Shown: positions 10,978 to 23,230 of the stretch, piece after piece
Numbering within the stretch: the stretch's first letter is position 1
How the letters are laid out: each line of letters starts with the position of its first letter
NCBI GenBank assembly: GCA_025765615.1
Contig: JAIVFJ010000022.1
Location: 372,001-436,000 of the forward strand
Reading direction: 5' to 3'
From: Zopfochytrium polystomum
Lineage: Eukaryota > Chytridiomycota > Chytridiomycetes > Chytridiales > Chytridiaceae
Length of the DNA: 64,000 bases
Position numbers and translations under genes: made by a program
The notes under the pieces: model-generated
What the model was told of the DNA's origin: nothing
Databases searched by the model: none
Seen by the model: the letters and a program-made list of their open reading frames with translations, nothing else

Positions 10978-12523
10978 TCATATTCGGTGCTTGGTAAATG
11001 AACGCCCTATAAGTTCGTTTAATACTTGCACTGTTTTATCATTATGCGTATAACTCTCACAAGGCTGTTGTGGTAGCGGATTGCAAGGTGGAGGCAGAGA
11101 GGGAAACCAGTGATGAGTGACAGCGATGAAGCGATAGCGAACGAAAACAAATGTCTCAAAGAAACCTGAGGTCGCCGGGAAAAAGTATCCACCTGACAAT
11201 GAGGAGCCACCGGTGAGAAGACGCTGCCGTCAAAGTGGTTTGAAAAAGGGAAGGGCATCTCTTACGGATAGTGATGTATTCGAGGACGACGGTCGACGCT
11301 GCGCAAATCGTCTTGCACACCATTTTTGCAGTTTGCGAGGGTGGCACTTCGCATCTTGGCGCGCCGCTGGGCAGCGTGTGGATGATTGCGCTCTGGGTCA
11401 GCAGGAAAAATCCAGTAGCCACCGTCGGGATGAAGATCAACGTCCCCAGTCCGAACCAGTAGTTTTGCGGAGTCGTGTCGCTTGGGTTAGTCTGTTGCGG
11501 TGTGATGAGTGCTCTCAAGTTCTGAATTTTCGCGCCGCTGAAAAGCTTACGCTCAAGTTGTCGTACCAGAACCACAGCCCTTAGGAAACATGCAAGGATA
11601 AGCTGAACGGGAATAAAGAAAGAAACAGCACAAATCTGTTCTCACCAAAGCTGGAACATGCAATGTTACGTGAAGAAGGAGGTTAGCCTGAAGCATTGGC
11701 GAACAGATTAAAAGAAACCTTTGCAGAACCGCTTGTATTGCGACAACAGTGGTTGGAACAATCCACAGTCCCTCCATATTGGACCTCGTCAGCAGAAGTG
11801 CACGATAGCAGGTGTGATAAATCAGCGCGAACCACTTTTATGGGAAAGGGGCGAGTGAGTTCAATGTCAGTCCGCAAATGTTCTGGACATTGAAATGATG
11901 CTTACGCAAAGCAAGTCCAACGCTGTTGAGTTTTGGAAAGGCGGGAACTTTCAGAGACAAGGGCGCTCGCTCATGCAGAAAGGCACCTACTCGCAAACCA
12001 CATCGTCTTGTAGTAGTAGCTGTCGAAATCTGGGTTACGCGCCAGGTCGCGAGTAATAAAGGCGCTGCCGATGGCGTACACGAAATGGGTCACTGCGGCT
12101 ACTACAACCGTCCAGTAGAGCACTACGTTCTTCATTCGTGCGAGGGCCTCCCACTGTGCCACCAACTGCAGTTGACATTGAAGGAGACGGGAGGGAAAGT
12201 TATTCAACGCCGTACAAAGGGTCAAGGGAGAATGAAAATGGCAAGGTGTTTGAGAGAACGGGCGTTTGCAAAAGTGCAAGCAACGAGTGGAAACGGGAGG
12301 GCGGATGCGAGAGATTTCCGTGGGTCTGCAACGACCCTCCACGAAGTTTGCCAGATGAGGGTCTAACGATGGGCGGGTGACGGCCAAAGCGCGAAGTGGC
12401 ACGCATTCAAGCATGGCAGGAAGGGTTTGAGAATTGAGGCGCGAAGGATCTTACTATGGTGACGAGGGCAACGGCCGAGGCGACCATGCCGTTGCTGTCT
12501 GAGACGGCCTGCTGGGCGTCCAT
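10978..12523 (-). CDS. Unidentified multi-pass membrane protein
   Basis: Proposed start at 12523 on the minus strand. Exons by splice consensus and frame: 12523-12455, 12165-11991, 11922-11906 (a 17-nt exon), then 11834 downward, with later introns near 11.65 and 11.25 kb, and a stop at 10978-10980. The joined product has repeated hydrophobic helices: an N-terminal VVLYWTVVVAAVTHFVYAIG, then LDLLCWFALIYHTCYRALLL, then NMEGLWIVPTTVVAIQ, then a FIPTVATGFFLLTQSAIIH segment, a VVLEYITI helix and a GYFFPATSGFFETF segment. About 300 aa and probably six or seven membrane spans. No family is recognised. The last exon and stop are the weakest part of the model. It lies tail-to-tail with no gene; cytochrome c1 is upstream on the same strand. 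Confidence 0.5.
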
Positions 12524-12553
12524 CCCACCCACTGGTTTGTGGTCTGCAGTGTG

Positions 12554-12589
<36 letters not shown>

Positions 12590-12717
12590 TGTGTGTGGGG
12601 GCAGTGGGGGGCAATGGGGGCAGTGAGAACGGTGGATCCTTCCGCGAACATGGTCGAATGGAACATGCTGCCTGCAATGCGGTTTGCTTCCTCCATCTCG
12701 GGATAGACACACGCACC

Positions 12718-12777
<60 letters not shown>

Positions 12778-13123
12778 TATCACTCACACATATTGTCCTT
12801 ACTTGGTTTTACCCCACACCTGCCTTAATTTTTCCATTGCTTGGTTCGCGCTTTCCCTCATCACGTGTTACGGGTTTGGCCACCACCTCTTCTGCGCTGA
12901 ACGACAGGGCCCTCCAAACAGTGACACAAGAAAGGTGCTTGCGGATTCGCGTCGCACTTGCAGGCAAGCGCCAGGCAAGTTCGCAGACGCCAAAGCGTCC
13001 ACCATATTTACCAGAGGAACGGAGGAGTAACAACGAGGAAGATCGTCAAGGAGAAAAGAAGCGGCTTTTATTCTGATAGTCATCGACTGGGCATGCAAAA
13101 GCCAAACGTGGGGGTTTCCCGCT
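12524..13123. repeat. Intergenic region with GT and CT microsatellites
   Basis: A (GT)n tract at about 12555-12599 and a (CT)n tract at about 12720-12776 separate the unknown membrane-protein gene from cytochrome c1. The remaining sequence shows no gene. Confidence 0.7.
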
Positions 13124-14363
13124 TTAAACCTCACGGACCTGTCATTAGGTAGAGTGAATGAAAGGTTGTCAGACGGAGCAAACGCTTCATGTGGCAAAGC
13201 AGAAGGGCAACAACTTACGTCCTTCGACGGCCGGTATGCCAACTTCTTTGACTTGATGTGACTCCACTTGAATCGCTTCCACCAGATGGACAGACCGAGC
13301 ATGGCGACGGACATGGTGATGGCCTTCATTCCCATCTTCTTGCGCTCGTCGTGCTCCGGGTAGCTAGCCCATGCGAGGAAAGTGGACACGTCCTTTGCGA
13401 TCTGCGACGCGTTGTTCGGCGTGCCGTCCTCGTAGTCGACAACCTCGTCGTACACCGCACGGGCCATGGAGATGGCGCCACCGGGGAAGTAGCGGTTGAA
13501 GTGGAGGCCGTCACGAATCTGAAAACCGGCGGGAGGGTCCGAGTACCCGAGAAGGAGGTTAAAGATGTAATCCTCTTCGCCATGGCGAGCGCGGGCAATG
13601 CAAGACATGTCGGGCGGGAGTGCGCCGCCGTTTGCGACACGCGCCGCTTCGTCGTTGGGGTATGGTGCCGGCATGGGGTCCGTCAACTGTTGAGGGAAAA
13701 GCGGTGCCCTTCAGTTCCTTCTTTGCGTCCCACTACTGCTCTCTCAATTACCTTTCCTGGACGCATAAAGAGATCGCCCTTGTCGTCAGGTCCGTCTTGG
13801 TACTCGTACTCCGCGGCCATGGCTTTGGCTTCCTCTTCGGAGTGGGTCACACCAACAAGGTTACGCCAGTGGATGAGATTCATCGAGTGGCACGCAGCGC
13901 AAATCTCACGGTACACCTGGTATCCGCGGCGAAGGCTGAGGGCGGCACAACGTTGCGATCAGAGTCATGGACAAGTTCTCAGAGCAAACTCAACAGACAA
14001 GCCTCGCTTATCGTTGGTCTCTACTCACGCAGCATGGTCGTAGGTTTTGAAGAAACCGCGGTGGTCCCACGGCAGTGGGTGGGCGTGCATACCGTTGTCA
14101 AGCAGAGTGAACGCCTGGGGCTCGTCCACGAAGGGGTTCTTTAGCTTGGCGAGGCGCTCATCGGTGAGGACGTATTCCGAGAGGGTAAATCCGAGGACCC
14201 CGGACACGGCAGCGGCCTTGGCGAACCAGATCGCGGCATCTTTGTTGGTCTTTCCGAAAGCCCCCTCCGCGGTCGAGGACGATGAGGAAGTCGAGGCAAA
14301 GCGGGCGCCTCGAAAAGCACGGGCACCGGCTCTGCCAAGGGTAGTGAACCGTGCCGAAAACAT
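13124..14363 (-). CDS. CYT1: Cytochrome c1, heme protein of respiratory complex III
   Basis: Four exons splice in frame to 333 aa: 14363-14029, 13935-13752, 13686-13219, 13138-13124 (the last encodes only Val-Arg-Glu-Val and the stop). The N-terminus is Arg/Ser/Ala-rich, as expected of a mitochondrial presequence, followed by a hydrophobic sorting segment. The heme c motif is CAACH followed by SMNLIHWR. Further family landmarks are RRGYQVYREIC, LFMRPGKL, the GYSDPPAG loop, ARHGEEDYIFNLL, and the single C-terminal membrane anchor ending KSKKLAYRP. Cytochrome c1 passes electrons from the Rieske protein to cytochrome c on the intermembrane side of the inner membrane. Length and motif order fit the family (about 310-330 aa precursors). 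Upstream on the same strand is SREBP. Confidence 0.97.
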
Positions 14364-15042
14364 GGATGAGAAAAGCTGAGTGGGATTATGGGTAGGGATC
14401 GCAATCGAAGAGGAGGAGGAAGAAGGCAGCGGTGGTGAGAAATGAATCTCCACAAGTAAGTGATCGCGAGGAGGATGGAGAGGTGGACGCGCCATCCAAA
14501 GATCCAACCATGAGGGCGAGGTTGGAAGATTAAGAGATAAGTCTGGCACTGCTGGCGATCGTCTCGTTAAGCCGGCGAAAGCCGCGGTCGACAGTTGGTT
14601 ACAGATAAAACGCAGATCGGAGCAATCCGGCACAAAAAAAAGGGATCGGTGACGCGGGGACGGCGAGATCATCAAAGGAGGCGGATCCGGCGACCGCGGT
14701 TGATAGCCGCAGGGACTAACACACCTGGCGCGATCGCTATTCTGCTGTTGCTCGAAAGGAACAGGTTGTGTGGTTCCTGTCGTTTATGAAGCAACTCCCT
14801 CGTCAAAGTCACCACCCCACCTGTTTCCTCCTTCTTTGTTCTATTTTTTTCCCCTCGCTCAATAAGTTTTTCCAAAGGTCCCGATCTCGAGGAAAACAAA
14901 CCACCCTTCACGGTCTATTACTTCACAATTTTGGCGACGAGGGCGATCATTCCTTTCTTGAAAGATCTTCGTGAAACGGCATAACATAGCAAACATACAA
15001 AGCACAGTTAAACGTGTAAGAAGCAATAAAGGAGAACGACGA

Positions 15043-15082
<40 letters not shown>

Positions 15083-15139
15083 GGGAGAGAACGCGAAAAC
15101 CACTACAAAACAATTGGGAAAACGGAAGGAGCAATGTTA
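14364..15139. other. Intergenic region with a long poly-A tract
   Basis: Between cytochrome c1 and SREBP. An uninterrupted A tract of about 36 bases sits near 15044-15079 and is followed by a G run. The stretch next to 14364 likely holds the cytochrome c1 promoter. No gene is seen. Confidence 0.55.
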
Positions 15140-18100
15140 TCAAGACGTTAGTAAATCCATCCACTCGCGCACGCACAGTACTTGAGCAGGCACCCCCTGG
15201 TCCTGACCAACAAACAAAACGGACGGAAGCAACCGCCGCATCCGTGCGACAACGCGCTGCATTCCCCGTCGAGCGGGCATCGTGAGCAGCCGAAGCTGCT
15301 CGACAGTTACAACGAGGCTGGCTGACACGGCGTCTGCCTTGTGTTGTTCCACGCCTAAGTCAGCAGCCTGAACGCACGCCATCAAGACAGCTTTGAGAGC
15401 CCAGGAGAGCGCCCCAAACTCGACGCAATCGAGGACGCGCTGGTCCACCTGAAGCGATAATCCCACGCGTGGAGGAGAAGGCGCAGTCTTGCGCATGCGG
15501 ACGAGAGCGTATAGCTTTTTCAGAGATCGGACTGCCACGCGCAACGACTGCAACCGCGCGGTTGGATTAAGCGAGGAGTGTGAAGCGGATCGGTACATCA
15601 TGACTGCAGAGTACAGAGCAAGCGTCGCAACATGCTCGGCCTCAATAACGTAGCCGTCCAAATTCGGCAAAGAATCGTAGGTGATCAACCACGAAAGCGA
15701 AGGAATGCTTTCAGTGAGATCGATCCAAGTAGCCTCTGCGGCCAGCAGCGACGATTCATTATGGGTTCTCTTCTGCTGCGCTAGATCAGACATAAGCCAC
15801 AGGGACGCAGATGCCCAAGCCATTGTGGGATCTGCCGTCGCTTTGAAGTCTCGCACAAACGCCGCGTACTCATCTTCTTGAACAGGCGGGACCTGTGATG
15901 TTTGGTCTGCAAGTTCAGTCGGTTGAGCGAGCACACTGGAAATGGATGCCACGACAACTCCCACGAGGGAATCGGATGCCAATGACGCCTTGAAGATTTG
16001 AACAATATTTGGTGAAGAAGACTTTCCAGTCTCGTCTACATCAGGTAAATCTTTCGTTGCAGCCTCGAAGCGGGTGATCCAAATACCCAATTGAAATCTC
16101 TCGCTCAACCGAGCTAGCGATTCGTGGTTGTCAGCCATAGACGAAATCCACTTGGCTGTCGGGGACCTCGCATTTTGCACACGTTTTGCGGCCATAATGC
16201 CCTCATTCCAGATATAGTTTGCGACGGACATGAAAGCACCTTGCAGGTACCGAAGAGAGACCTCCTCCAACTTCGATGCCACGTACCGCAGGGCTATGGC
16301 AGACGATAGATGAGCGCGGCAAGACAACTCTGGGCCTATGTATCCGACAGCTAAATCAGCGTGTGCAGCCACGTGAAGGGCAAGCTCCAAAAGAAAAATA
16401 CGGCTCGGCTTTTCACTCCCTGTAGAATTCACGTCACTATCCGTGCTAAGGATGTATCAAACACTTACTTGTCATTTCCACATTCAAGCGTTTCAGACCA
16501 GCTTTCACATTAGCGACGTGTGCTGCGCGTTTCTCCTCCAACCACTCTTCGCCACCAGGAAGAAGGCCGAAGAATATCTCGGCAAAGAATCTTGCGCCCA
16601 TTATGTGTGCAATGATGAAGTTAAAGCTTTCACGTGCTACTCCAAGCGCGGCTTTAACGATGGCCGAAGTACGCTTAGCCGGTTGCGGCGCCGGTCGCTT
16701 TTGTTTGCCGCTCAACCTTATCCGCGATGAAGCGCTACCGCTTCGGAGAGAAAACAGGAGAGTAAGGAGTCCAACGACCATAATTACAATCTTGGCGACA
16801 ACCCTTGAAATGGCAGACATCAAAATGTATTCTAGTGGTGGAAAGAAGTCAAGTGAATCACTCACCACAGTGCTGACGCTCCAGCACCGAGAACGGCTAT
16901 CACATCGACATATCCGGCAGCGGCCGAAGGTAATGGGCTTGAGTCACTCGACGTGGCAGAGGCATTCCACCCCACAACACCTGCAACTGCTTGGCCAAGA
17001 ATCTTTCCGGGTGTGTGTTCATGTGTGGCCTCTGTGTGCGTCGGAGAATCAAACGGGGAAGGGGCGTAAAGTGCCGAGGCCGAGAATAGCATTACTGCCA
17101 TCATCTTAACCGAGCCTCCACCCGCTCCCGAGACTGGCCCGCTCTCCATAACTGTCTCATAGTCACCCTCGTCGTCGTCAAAGTCTTCATCGTCGTCGTC
17201 GTCCCCGTCGTAGTTTGTGCCAATGAAGCCCGAGCTTGTAGCTCGGCGCTTCGCGTCCGGTCCGCTTGACTCACTGGACTTTCTGACGCTATCCGGCGAC
17301 GACGGGGGTGGCGAAGCTCCAGCCTCCGTTCCAGTCGTGGCTTCTACGGAAGCGGCCGCCGCCATGGAGGATTTGACAATGGCCCATGCGCGTAAGGCAT
17401 CGTGGCCACCGGGAAGACCTTCTAATAAACGTCGGAGCTCACTTGCTTCATCCTGAGCTTTCGCGACTTGCGCTTTTAAATAAATAATATACTCAGTAGC
17501 TTTGCGTAAAATGGTGGCTTTGTTCAGTTTAGTAGCGGCCGGTATTCCGTCGATGACGTCATCTTGATCGTCGTCCTCGGGTTCGTCATCCGCCGCCACC
17601 GAACGGTTTCCTTTTCCGCGCTTGTTGTCAGCGGCAAGAGCACGAAGCTTGGCAGAGTTCAGGGCAGGAACAACAAGACGGAGCTCAGTAATGCGTTCAT
17701 TGATGTTGTTGCGGTAGCGCCGCTCAATTGCGTTGTGGGCCACTTTTCGCTGTTGCTTGACGGCAGGCGTCGGTTTCTCTGAAGGCTCCTTTCGCTTCTG
17801 TGTGTTCGAAGAGTGTTGCTCCGGTGTGATGGGCATTCGGGAAATAGCAACTTTTGTTTCCGCTTGTAGTGGAAGAGCTGGAACTGGCGCGTTTATTGGT
17901 GCTGGCGCCGCCTGCAAAGGTGCAACGTTCGAAAGGAAGGGTGCACCACCAGCAGATGACGGAGTGCCCATCCCAGCCTTCCCCGATTTTCTGAGGGCGG
18001 CAGCGTTGGTCGCAGCAGCGACGGCAGGAGCGGGCTTTTTGTCCTTTGTGGGATCTCGCTTCCCAGCAGGACGACCACGCTTCCTCTTCAAGACAACCCC

Positions 18101-19536
18101 ACTGTCGGGAGTAGTGGTCGAAGTAACTGCATTCTGAGGAGCAGTGATTGAGTCGCTTGAGTCGCGGATCAATCCAACGGCTGGGAGTTTACTGAGGCCC
18201 GATCCTTCCATGCCCAGCATTTCCGCGTTCATCGACTCTGGTTTTCACGAGCGTTAGCATTGATTGCATCATTTGAATTGCAAAAATAGACTTACCCATC
18301 ATGGTCGCATCTCCCATTTGGTCAAATATTGTGTCTTTCGTGACGGAAAGCGTGCTATCAGTACTTGGCGAGCTTGAACGGTTCGAGGAGCCAGCGAAAG
18401 TCCCAGTGTAGAATTGCTCCTCCGTTGCACTGCTGCTGTCACCGGTCATGCCTATGTTGAACACTGAACCATCCATTACATCGCCAGAGAGCAGCGACAT
18501 TTGATCGTCCTGAGAAAAGTTGTGGAGGAACGCATCGAGCGCCGTTTCCGGGTCCAGCGGCGAAGAATTGTACGTGTCGGGACTGTCGGCGTACGGAGAA
18601 GTCATTGTGACACTGAAGTTCGAATTCATTATGCCGTTCGGAAAACGAACCGTTACGCACGAGACCGTTCGCAAAGTAATTATTCATTCCCGCCGGGCTC
18701 CGGTCCTCCGTATCGCCTTGTCTCGGCGACAGTCCAGGTGATCGGTTCGACAAAGAAATAGAAGGGCTGGGGAGTGGTTGCCTCGTGGACTGCCGACCGA
18801 ACGGATCATGAATCATTTGTGGCTGCTGCTGCTGCTGCTGCATCTGAGTCATTTGCCACCGGACCATCTCTTGCATGTTCTCTGCAACAACGGCGGCAGC
18901 CTTCGCAGCTGCGATCATTTGCTGTAAGTCCATACCGGAAGGACCTCCTGTGGATGCCGAGGCAACTGCTTGGTTCAAAACTTCCTGTGGATTCACAACA
19001 GGCCCAGCGAAACCTTGAGGCGCCATCAGTCCTGGCTGCTGCTGATTTGGCAGAGGCATTTGGTACATCGGTGTAGGCTGGCCTAAATGCATGAACTGAG
19101 CTGGGCCTGATGAGAACACAGATGGCGCCGAATCGGGTGGGATCACGCCATGGGTTCGTCCCACGCGTTGTTGTTGAGCCTTTGCGCTGCGACGACCATT
19201 CGAGCCTGACACAGACGGCGATGACAGCGACGACGGGGATGGTGAGATGCTCGACTCGGGAGTGCGGGAATGAGGAGCGTTCGAGGAGCGACCGCTTGGA
19301 AGACGAGGCAGCGAACTGGCAGAGTGCAGGCGATCGGCCGCCTTTGACAGGGCGCGGGCCTTGGCAAGGTTGCTGCTGGATGCTGACGATAGCGCTCCCA
19401 CTACGCCACCACTACCGCCAACACCAGAAACACCGCTAGCCCCGTTATGGCTGTTGCTGCTGCTGCTGTTGCTGTTGTTGCTAAGGATGCTGGATGCGGC
19501 GAGGCTGACGTAGAACGGGTCCAACGTGGCAGCCAT
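15140..19536 (-). CDS. SREBP-type membrane-bound bHLH transcription factor
   Basis: About 1,390 aa. Start at 19536; introns at 18295-18238, 16865-16805 and 16468-16420; one frame change near 18.60-18.66 kb is unresolved. Order: Ser/Asn-rich N-terminus with a Gln run (near 18.83 kb), an acidic activation-like region, an AT-hook-like KRKRGRPAGKR, then the bHLH (about residues 555-670) with basic region HNAIERRYRNNINERI. The Tyr in RRYR is the SREBP hallmark; most bHLH proteins have Arg there. The HLH loop is long and acidic, then a leucine zipper. A DDDDDEDFDDD stretch precedes hydrophobic segments at 17.1-16.74 kb (including VVAKIVIMVVGLLTLLFSL), then a 426-codon C-terminal domain in one exon. 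SREBPs are ER-anchored and released by proteolysis when sterol or oxygen is low. A full-length C-terminal domain suggests the regulated form. Substrate and trigger are inferred from the family. Confidence 0.88.
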
Positions 19537-20588
19537 ACCTTGCAGTTGGCACAACGAAGTGACCAGCAGCCAATAGGAAATGTAGAGTAAACAGAAAAGA
19601 AAAAAAAACGAAAAGGAAAAAAATTGGACCAGTGGCTTCGAGGAGAGGCACAAGCTGCAGACAGACAAGAGATTGGCAGAGTGTGGGCTGACTGGCGTGG
19701 CCGAAAACTCTGGAAAATGCTCAGATCGATGGGGGCGAGTTCACCCGAACCGCGACAACAAAAACTACGTTCAGGCAAACAGACCGGCGCGGACAGACCG
19801 TGCAAAATCACACCACCCCACCTCCGCCACACATTGGGTGGTCGACGATGCATTCTCTCCACCTTTCGTTTCAACAACTTACAGCAATTGGTTTGCGATA
19901 TTGGTGGCACCAGCACGAGGAAATCTTTTGACTCGGGCGAATGACGCTTCCACGGATACAAACGGTCCCAGACCAACGAGAAAATCATTAAGGTGTGGCC
20001 TCCTACCATTGAAAGCCAAAGTACTTTACCTCGTTTTACAGCCACCAAGTTGACCAAAACTACACTCCCGAAGCTATATGAAGAGTTCTGCAATCAGGAA
20101 GCGATGTAATCATACATCAACAATTAAGGACGTACATGTACAGTCACGCCCGTAAATGAGCGAAACCGTTACACCGCCCAAATGCCTTTACTTGCGCAAA
20201 CAGAAGAAACATTCCGTTTTGGAACTAAGTCAATGAGGTTGATCGATTGTTTTATCATGAAGCCAGCACCGTCCACTACAGGGATGTTTCCAGCCGAAAG
20301 CCACCGCTTGATGCATCCTGAAAGAGGGCCTCGCGAACAAGTGCGGGCATACCTCCCTGTCGCTCACAGAAACTGAGTGACACAGATACAAATGTAAGCA
20401 GCAGAAGAAGCCAAAATGGGAGAAGAAGAAACTGAACCCATCGGCCTCCAAAATGAGGCATTCGATAGTGAGGTGCAAACTTCGTCTCACGCAAAAGGAG
20501 AGCAATATTGGTAAAGGCAAAGGCAAAGGACAAGAAGTAGGTAAAAGGGCTCCATTTCATATTACGGGAAGGATATTCGGCGAATTCA
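19537..20588. other. Upstream region of SREBP
   Basis: Lies between the OPT transporter stop and the SREBP start, both on the minus strand. An A-rich patch at 19590-19622 is visible. No coding feature is supported; the interval presumably holds the SREBP promoter. No sterol-response element was assigned. Confidence 0.5.
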
Positions 20589-23230
20589 TTAAGCGGCGTC
20601 GCCTCCAAAGTTGATGCCGTTGCAGAAGGGGTCCTGGGCAATGTCGTAGGTCTTGCCGAAGGCGCTGCCGTAGTCGTTGTTGCCCTTGCACGTCAGGAAG
20701 TAGTCCGGGGCGCAACCTTCGCCATCGGAAAAGTGAACCTTGCTAAACGGCATTATGATCTGGTAGTTGTTGTTGAACGTGAAGGCAAAGAAGGTGATCG
20801 TGACGGCGATGGCTGTGCCGGAGTCGAAGGCAGCCGACATGACGTAAGCGTACTTCTTCCACCAGGCGTGGTGGTGCTTCTTGATAAAGTAGTTGACAAC
20901 GACACCAATCACAAGCGGCATGATCATGTCCGAGCGGAACGCGCCGACCTGGACAGGGAAGACGGCAATGATGGGAACGTTGACCAGGTGCCAGAAACCG
21001 TCTGGCTGGAGCTTGTGCATGAAGTACGGGACCAAAGGAGCGATAGCGCCGACGAGGAAGCCCCAAAGAGTCGCAACGTAGGGCGAGCCAGGACCGAAGA
21101 AGCGCGCAGGGCCGATGGCACCCCAGATGGCGCCGGCGTTCAAGAACACGTTGAAATTGGCAGCAGACCAACCGGCAGGGGGCTCGGCCGACTGCAGCTT
21201 CCAGATCTTGCCGGACGATGGGTCCTTGGGAACGATGAATTCATCTTTGTCGGAGCGACCAAAGGACTCGTAGATGTTGAAGGAGAACAGAACGTTGATG
21301 ACCACAGCGAGAATGGTGCCGACGAGCTGGACAGTGAACATGGCCCTGGGGGGGATCTTCAGGTAGTGGCCGAGCTTAAGATCCGCGACGAGCAGGAGAC
21401 CCTGGTACATCGACATGTAGGAGAGAGTCTTGAACGACATGACAGCGGCAATGCGGCCAGGGAGGATAAGACCGATCAAGAACTCGGACATGACATTCAA
21501 TCCAATCTGCTGTCCTGAAATGGCCTGAATGGTGCCAATGGGGATGATGGACACAACAGCGAGCAAGAGACCGAGGATGACGCCCCACCACGGGAGGTCG
21601 AAGCCACCCCACTGGCAGACGACGATCCCAACGACGAGGTTGACAGCAAGGAGAATGATGTACCAAAGGTCTGGGACGTCCGGGTACACGTCCATCATCT
21701 TGGCGTGGATGTCCGACGTGTCGAGGTCGCGCATGGCCGTGCGAAAGCGGCGCCAGATGTCAGCACCGTACCAAAGGCCGACGTGGACGAGCGCCGAAAT
21801 GAAGACGATGAACGAAGCGAGGTACTCGATAGCGAAGTATGCCGAGATGCGAACGGGTGCCTTCGACGCGTAAGTGGCCTCCTTAAGGCGCAGGGTGGCC
21901 TTGTCGACAAGCGTACGGGAAGCAATGTAGGTTCCGTTGTCGTCGAACAGCGCCGGGGTGTTGAGCGCGAAACCGAGCGGGAAGCGACCGGTGCCGTTGG
22001 GGCCATCCAGTGGGTTGGTGCCCATTTCGAAGTCCTTGCCGAACCCGTTGTTGACCCAAACGAGAGGGACAACCACGTAGAGCATGACCCAAACACCGAG
22101 GAACTGGTTCAAGAGGGCCCAGAGCGGGGTGGTGATGGGAGCCTGTCCACCAACAACAGACCAGTCGAAGGAGAATGCGAGGAAACCGAGACCGCCGTTG
22201 GGTTGGGCAGAGCCAAGACCACGGAGAACCTTTGCAGTATAAGACGGCTTCTCCGCCGAGGTACTGGGAAGCGAAGGCGACACGTAGCAGAGGAAAGCGA
22301 TAGAAACGAGCACCGGCATCAAGAAGAGGGGGAGGAACTCCCACACAAACGCAACGCCAGTGACGATCCAGAAGAACGAGAAGCGAGAGAGCTTGAGCGA
22401 ACCGCCCTCGTTGGACGAACCAGTGTCGTGCAGCGAGTTGAGGAGAGCAATGGTCGACAGGTTTCCTGGCCACAACATGGCCGCGGGGCGCACAAGATAG
22501 CGACGGCAGAGGCCGGCAAGACCGTAACCAAAGCACTGTGTGACAATGCCGAAGAAAACGCACGCAGCGGTCGTCAAGTCGGTCTGATAAAGCTGGTACT
22601 TTTGGCCAATGATGTTGTACAGGGCGTACGCGGGCGAGGCGGCGCACGAACAAGCGACAAAGATGAGGGCGTGCTCCTTGTGGTTGAACTTGCCGGGGTT
22701 CAGAGTCATGCCGCCAAAGAACTTGGTGGTCGGGAGAACCCAGGACATGAAAATGCCAAGCGGGTACGCAAGCAGCACTCCAATGAAAGGGTTCAAGGAG
22801 AACGAGTTCGTCCTGAACATGAACAAGGTGTTGACGCAGGCAAGCAGGACGTTGAAGCCGAGACCAAGAAGAATGACGCGGAATGTGAAAGCAGGGATGG
22901 TAGGGTCGTCGGTCCGTGGAACAACGGCATCGACAATATCGTAGATCTCGTCGAGGTACTCGCCACTATTTGAATCGAAGGCATAATTGTTAGCTGCCAC
23001 AGACGGAATCGAATGAGTGGGCTGTTCTCACCTCTCGGGGTCCACATCTCCGGCCTTCTCATGCTCAATCTTGCGCTCAACGGCAAGCTCGATCTCAGCT
23101 TCCGAGACGACAGTCTGGTCGAGACCTAGCACACCAGAGTGGAAGGATTTGAATGGTTGTCAGAAACGGTGCAAGGGGAGACTATTCAGTACAGACCGTC
23201 AGATTTTTGGAACATTTCTTGTTGCACCAT
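20589..23230 (-). CDS. OPT-family oligopeptide transporter
   Basis: Three exons splice in frame to 834 aa: 23230-23197, 23125-23032, 22965-20589. A short soluble acidic N-terminus (EYLDEIYDIVDAVVPRTDDPTIPAFTFR) is cut here only to show its position; it leads into about 14-16 hydrophobic segments. Family landmarks are the NPFIG and MTLNPGKFNHKEH (NPG) motifs, a YALYNIIGQ segment, and the LGHYLKIPPR motif. The sequence ends with a hydrophilic tail. OPT proteins move small oligopeptides, glutathione or metal-siderophore-type cargo with protons, usually at the plasma membrane. Length matches the family (about 750-900 aa). The specific cargo cannot be read from sequence. The start is chosen because it yields a continuous frame across two GT...AG introns. 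Confidence 0.93.

Noticed and set aside
12454..12783. Long Arg-Glu repeat protein from the CT tract
   Set aside because: It is only the translation of a dinucleotide microsatellite between genes.
21705..22973. Large plus-strand ORF of 422 codons
   Set aside because: It is the antisense shadow of the OPT transporter; charged, no domain, and the minus frame has clear family motifs.
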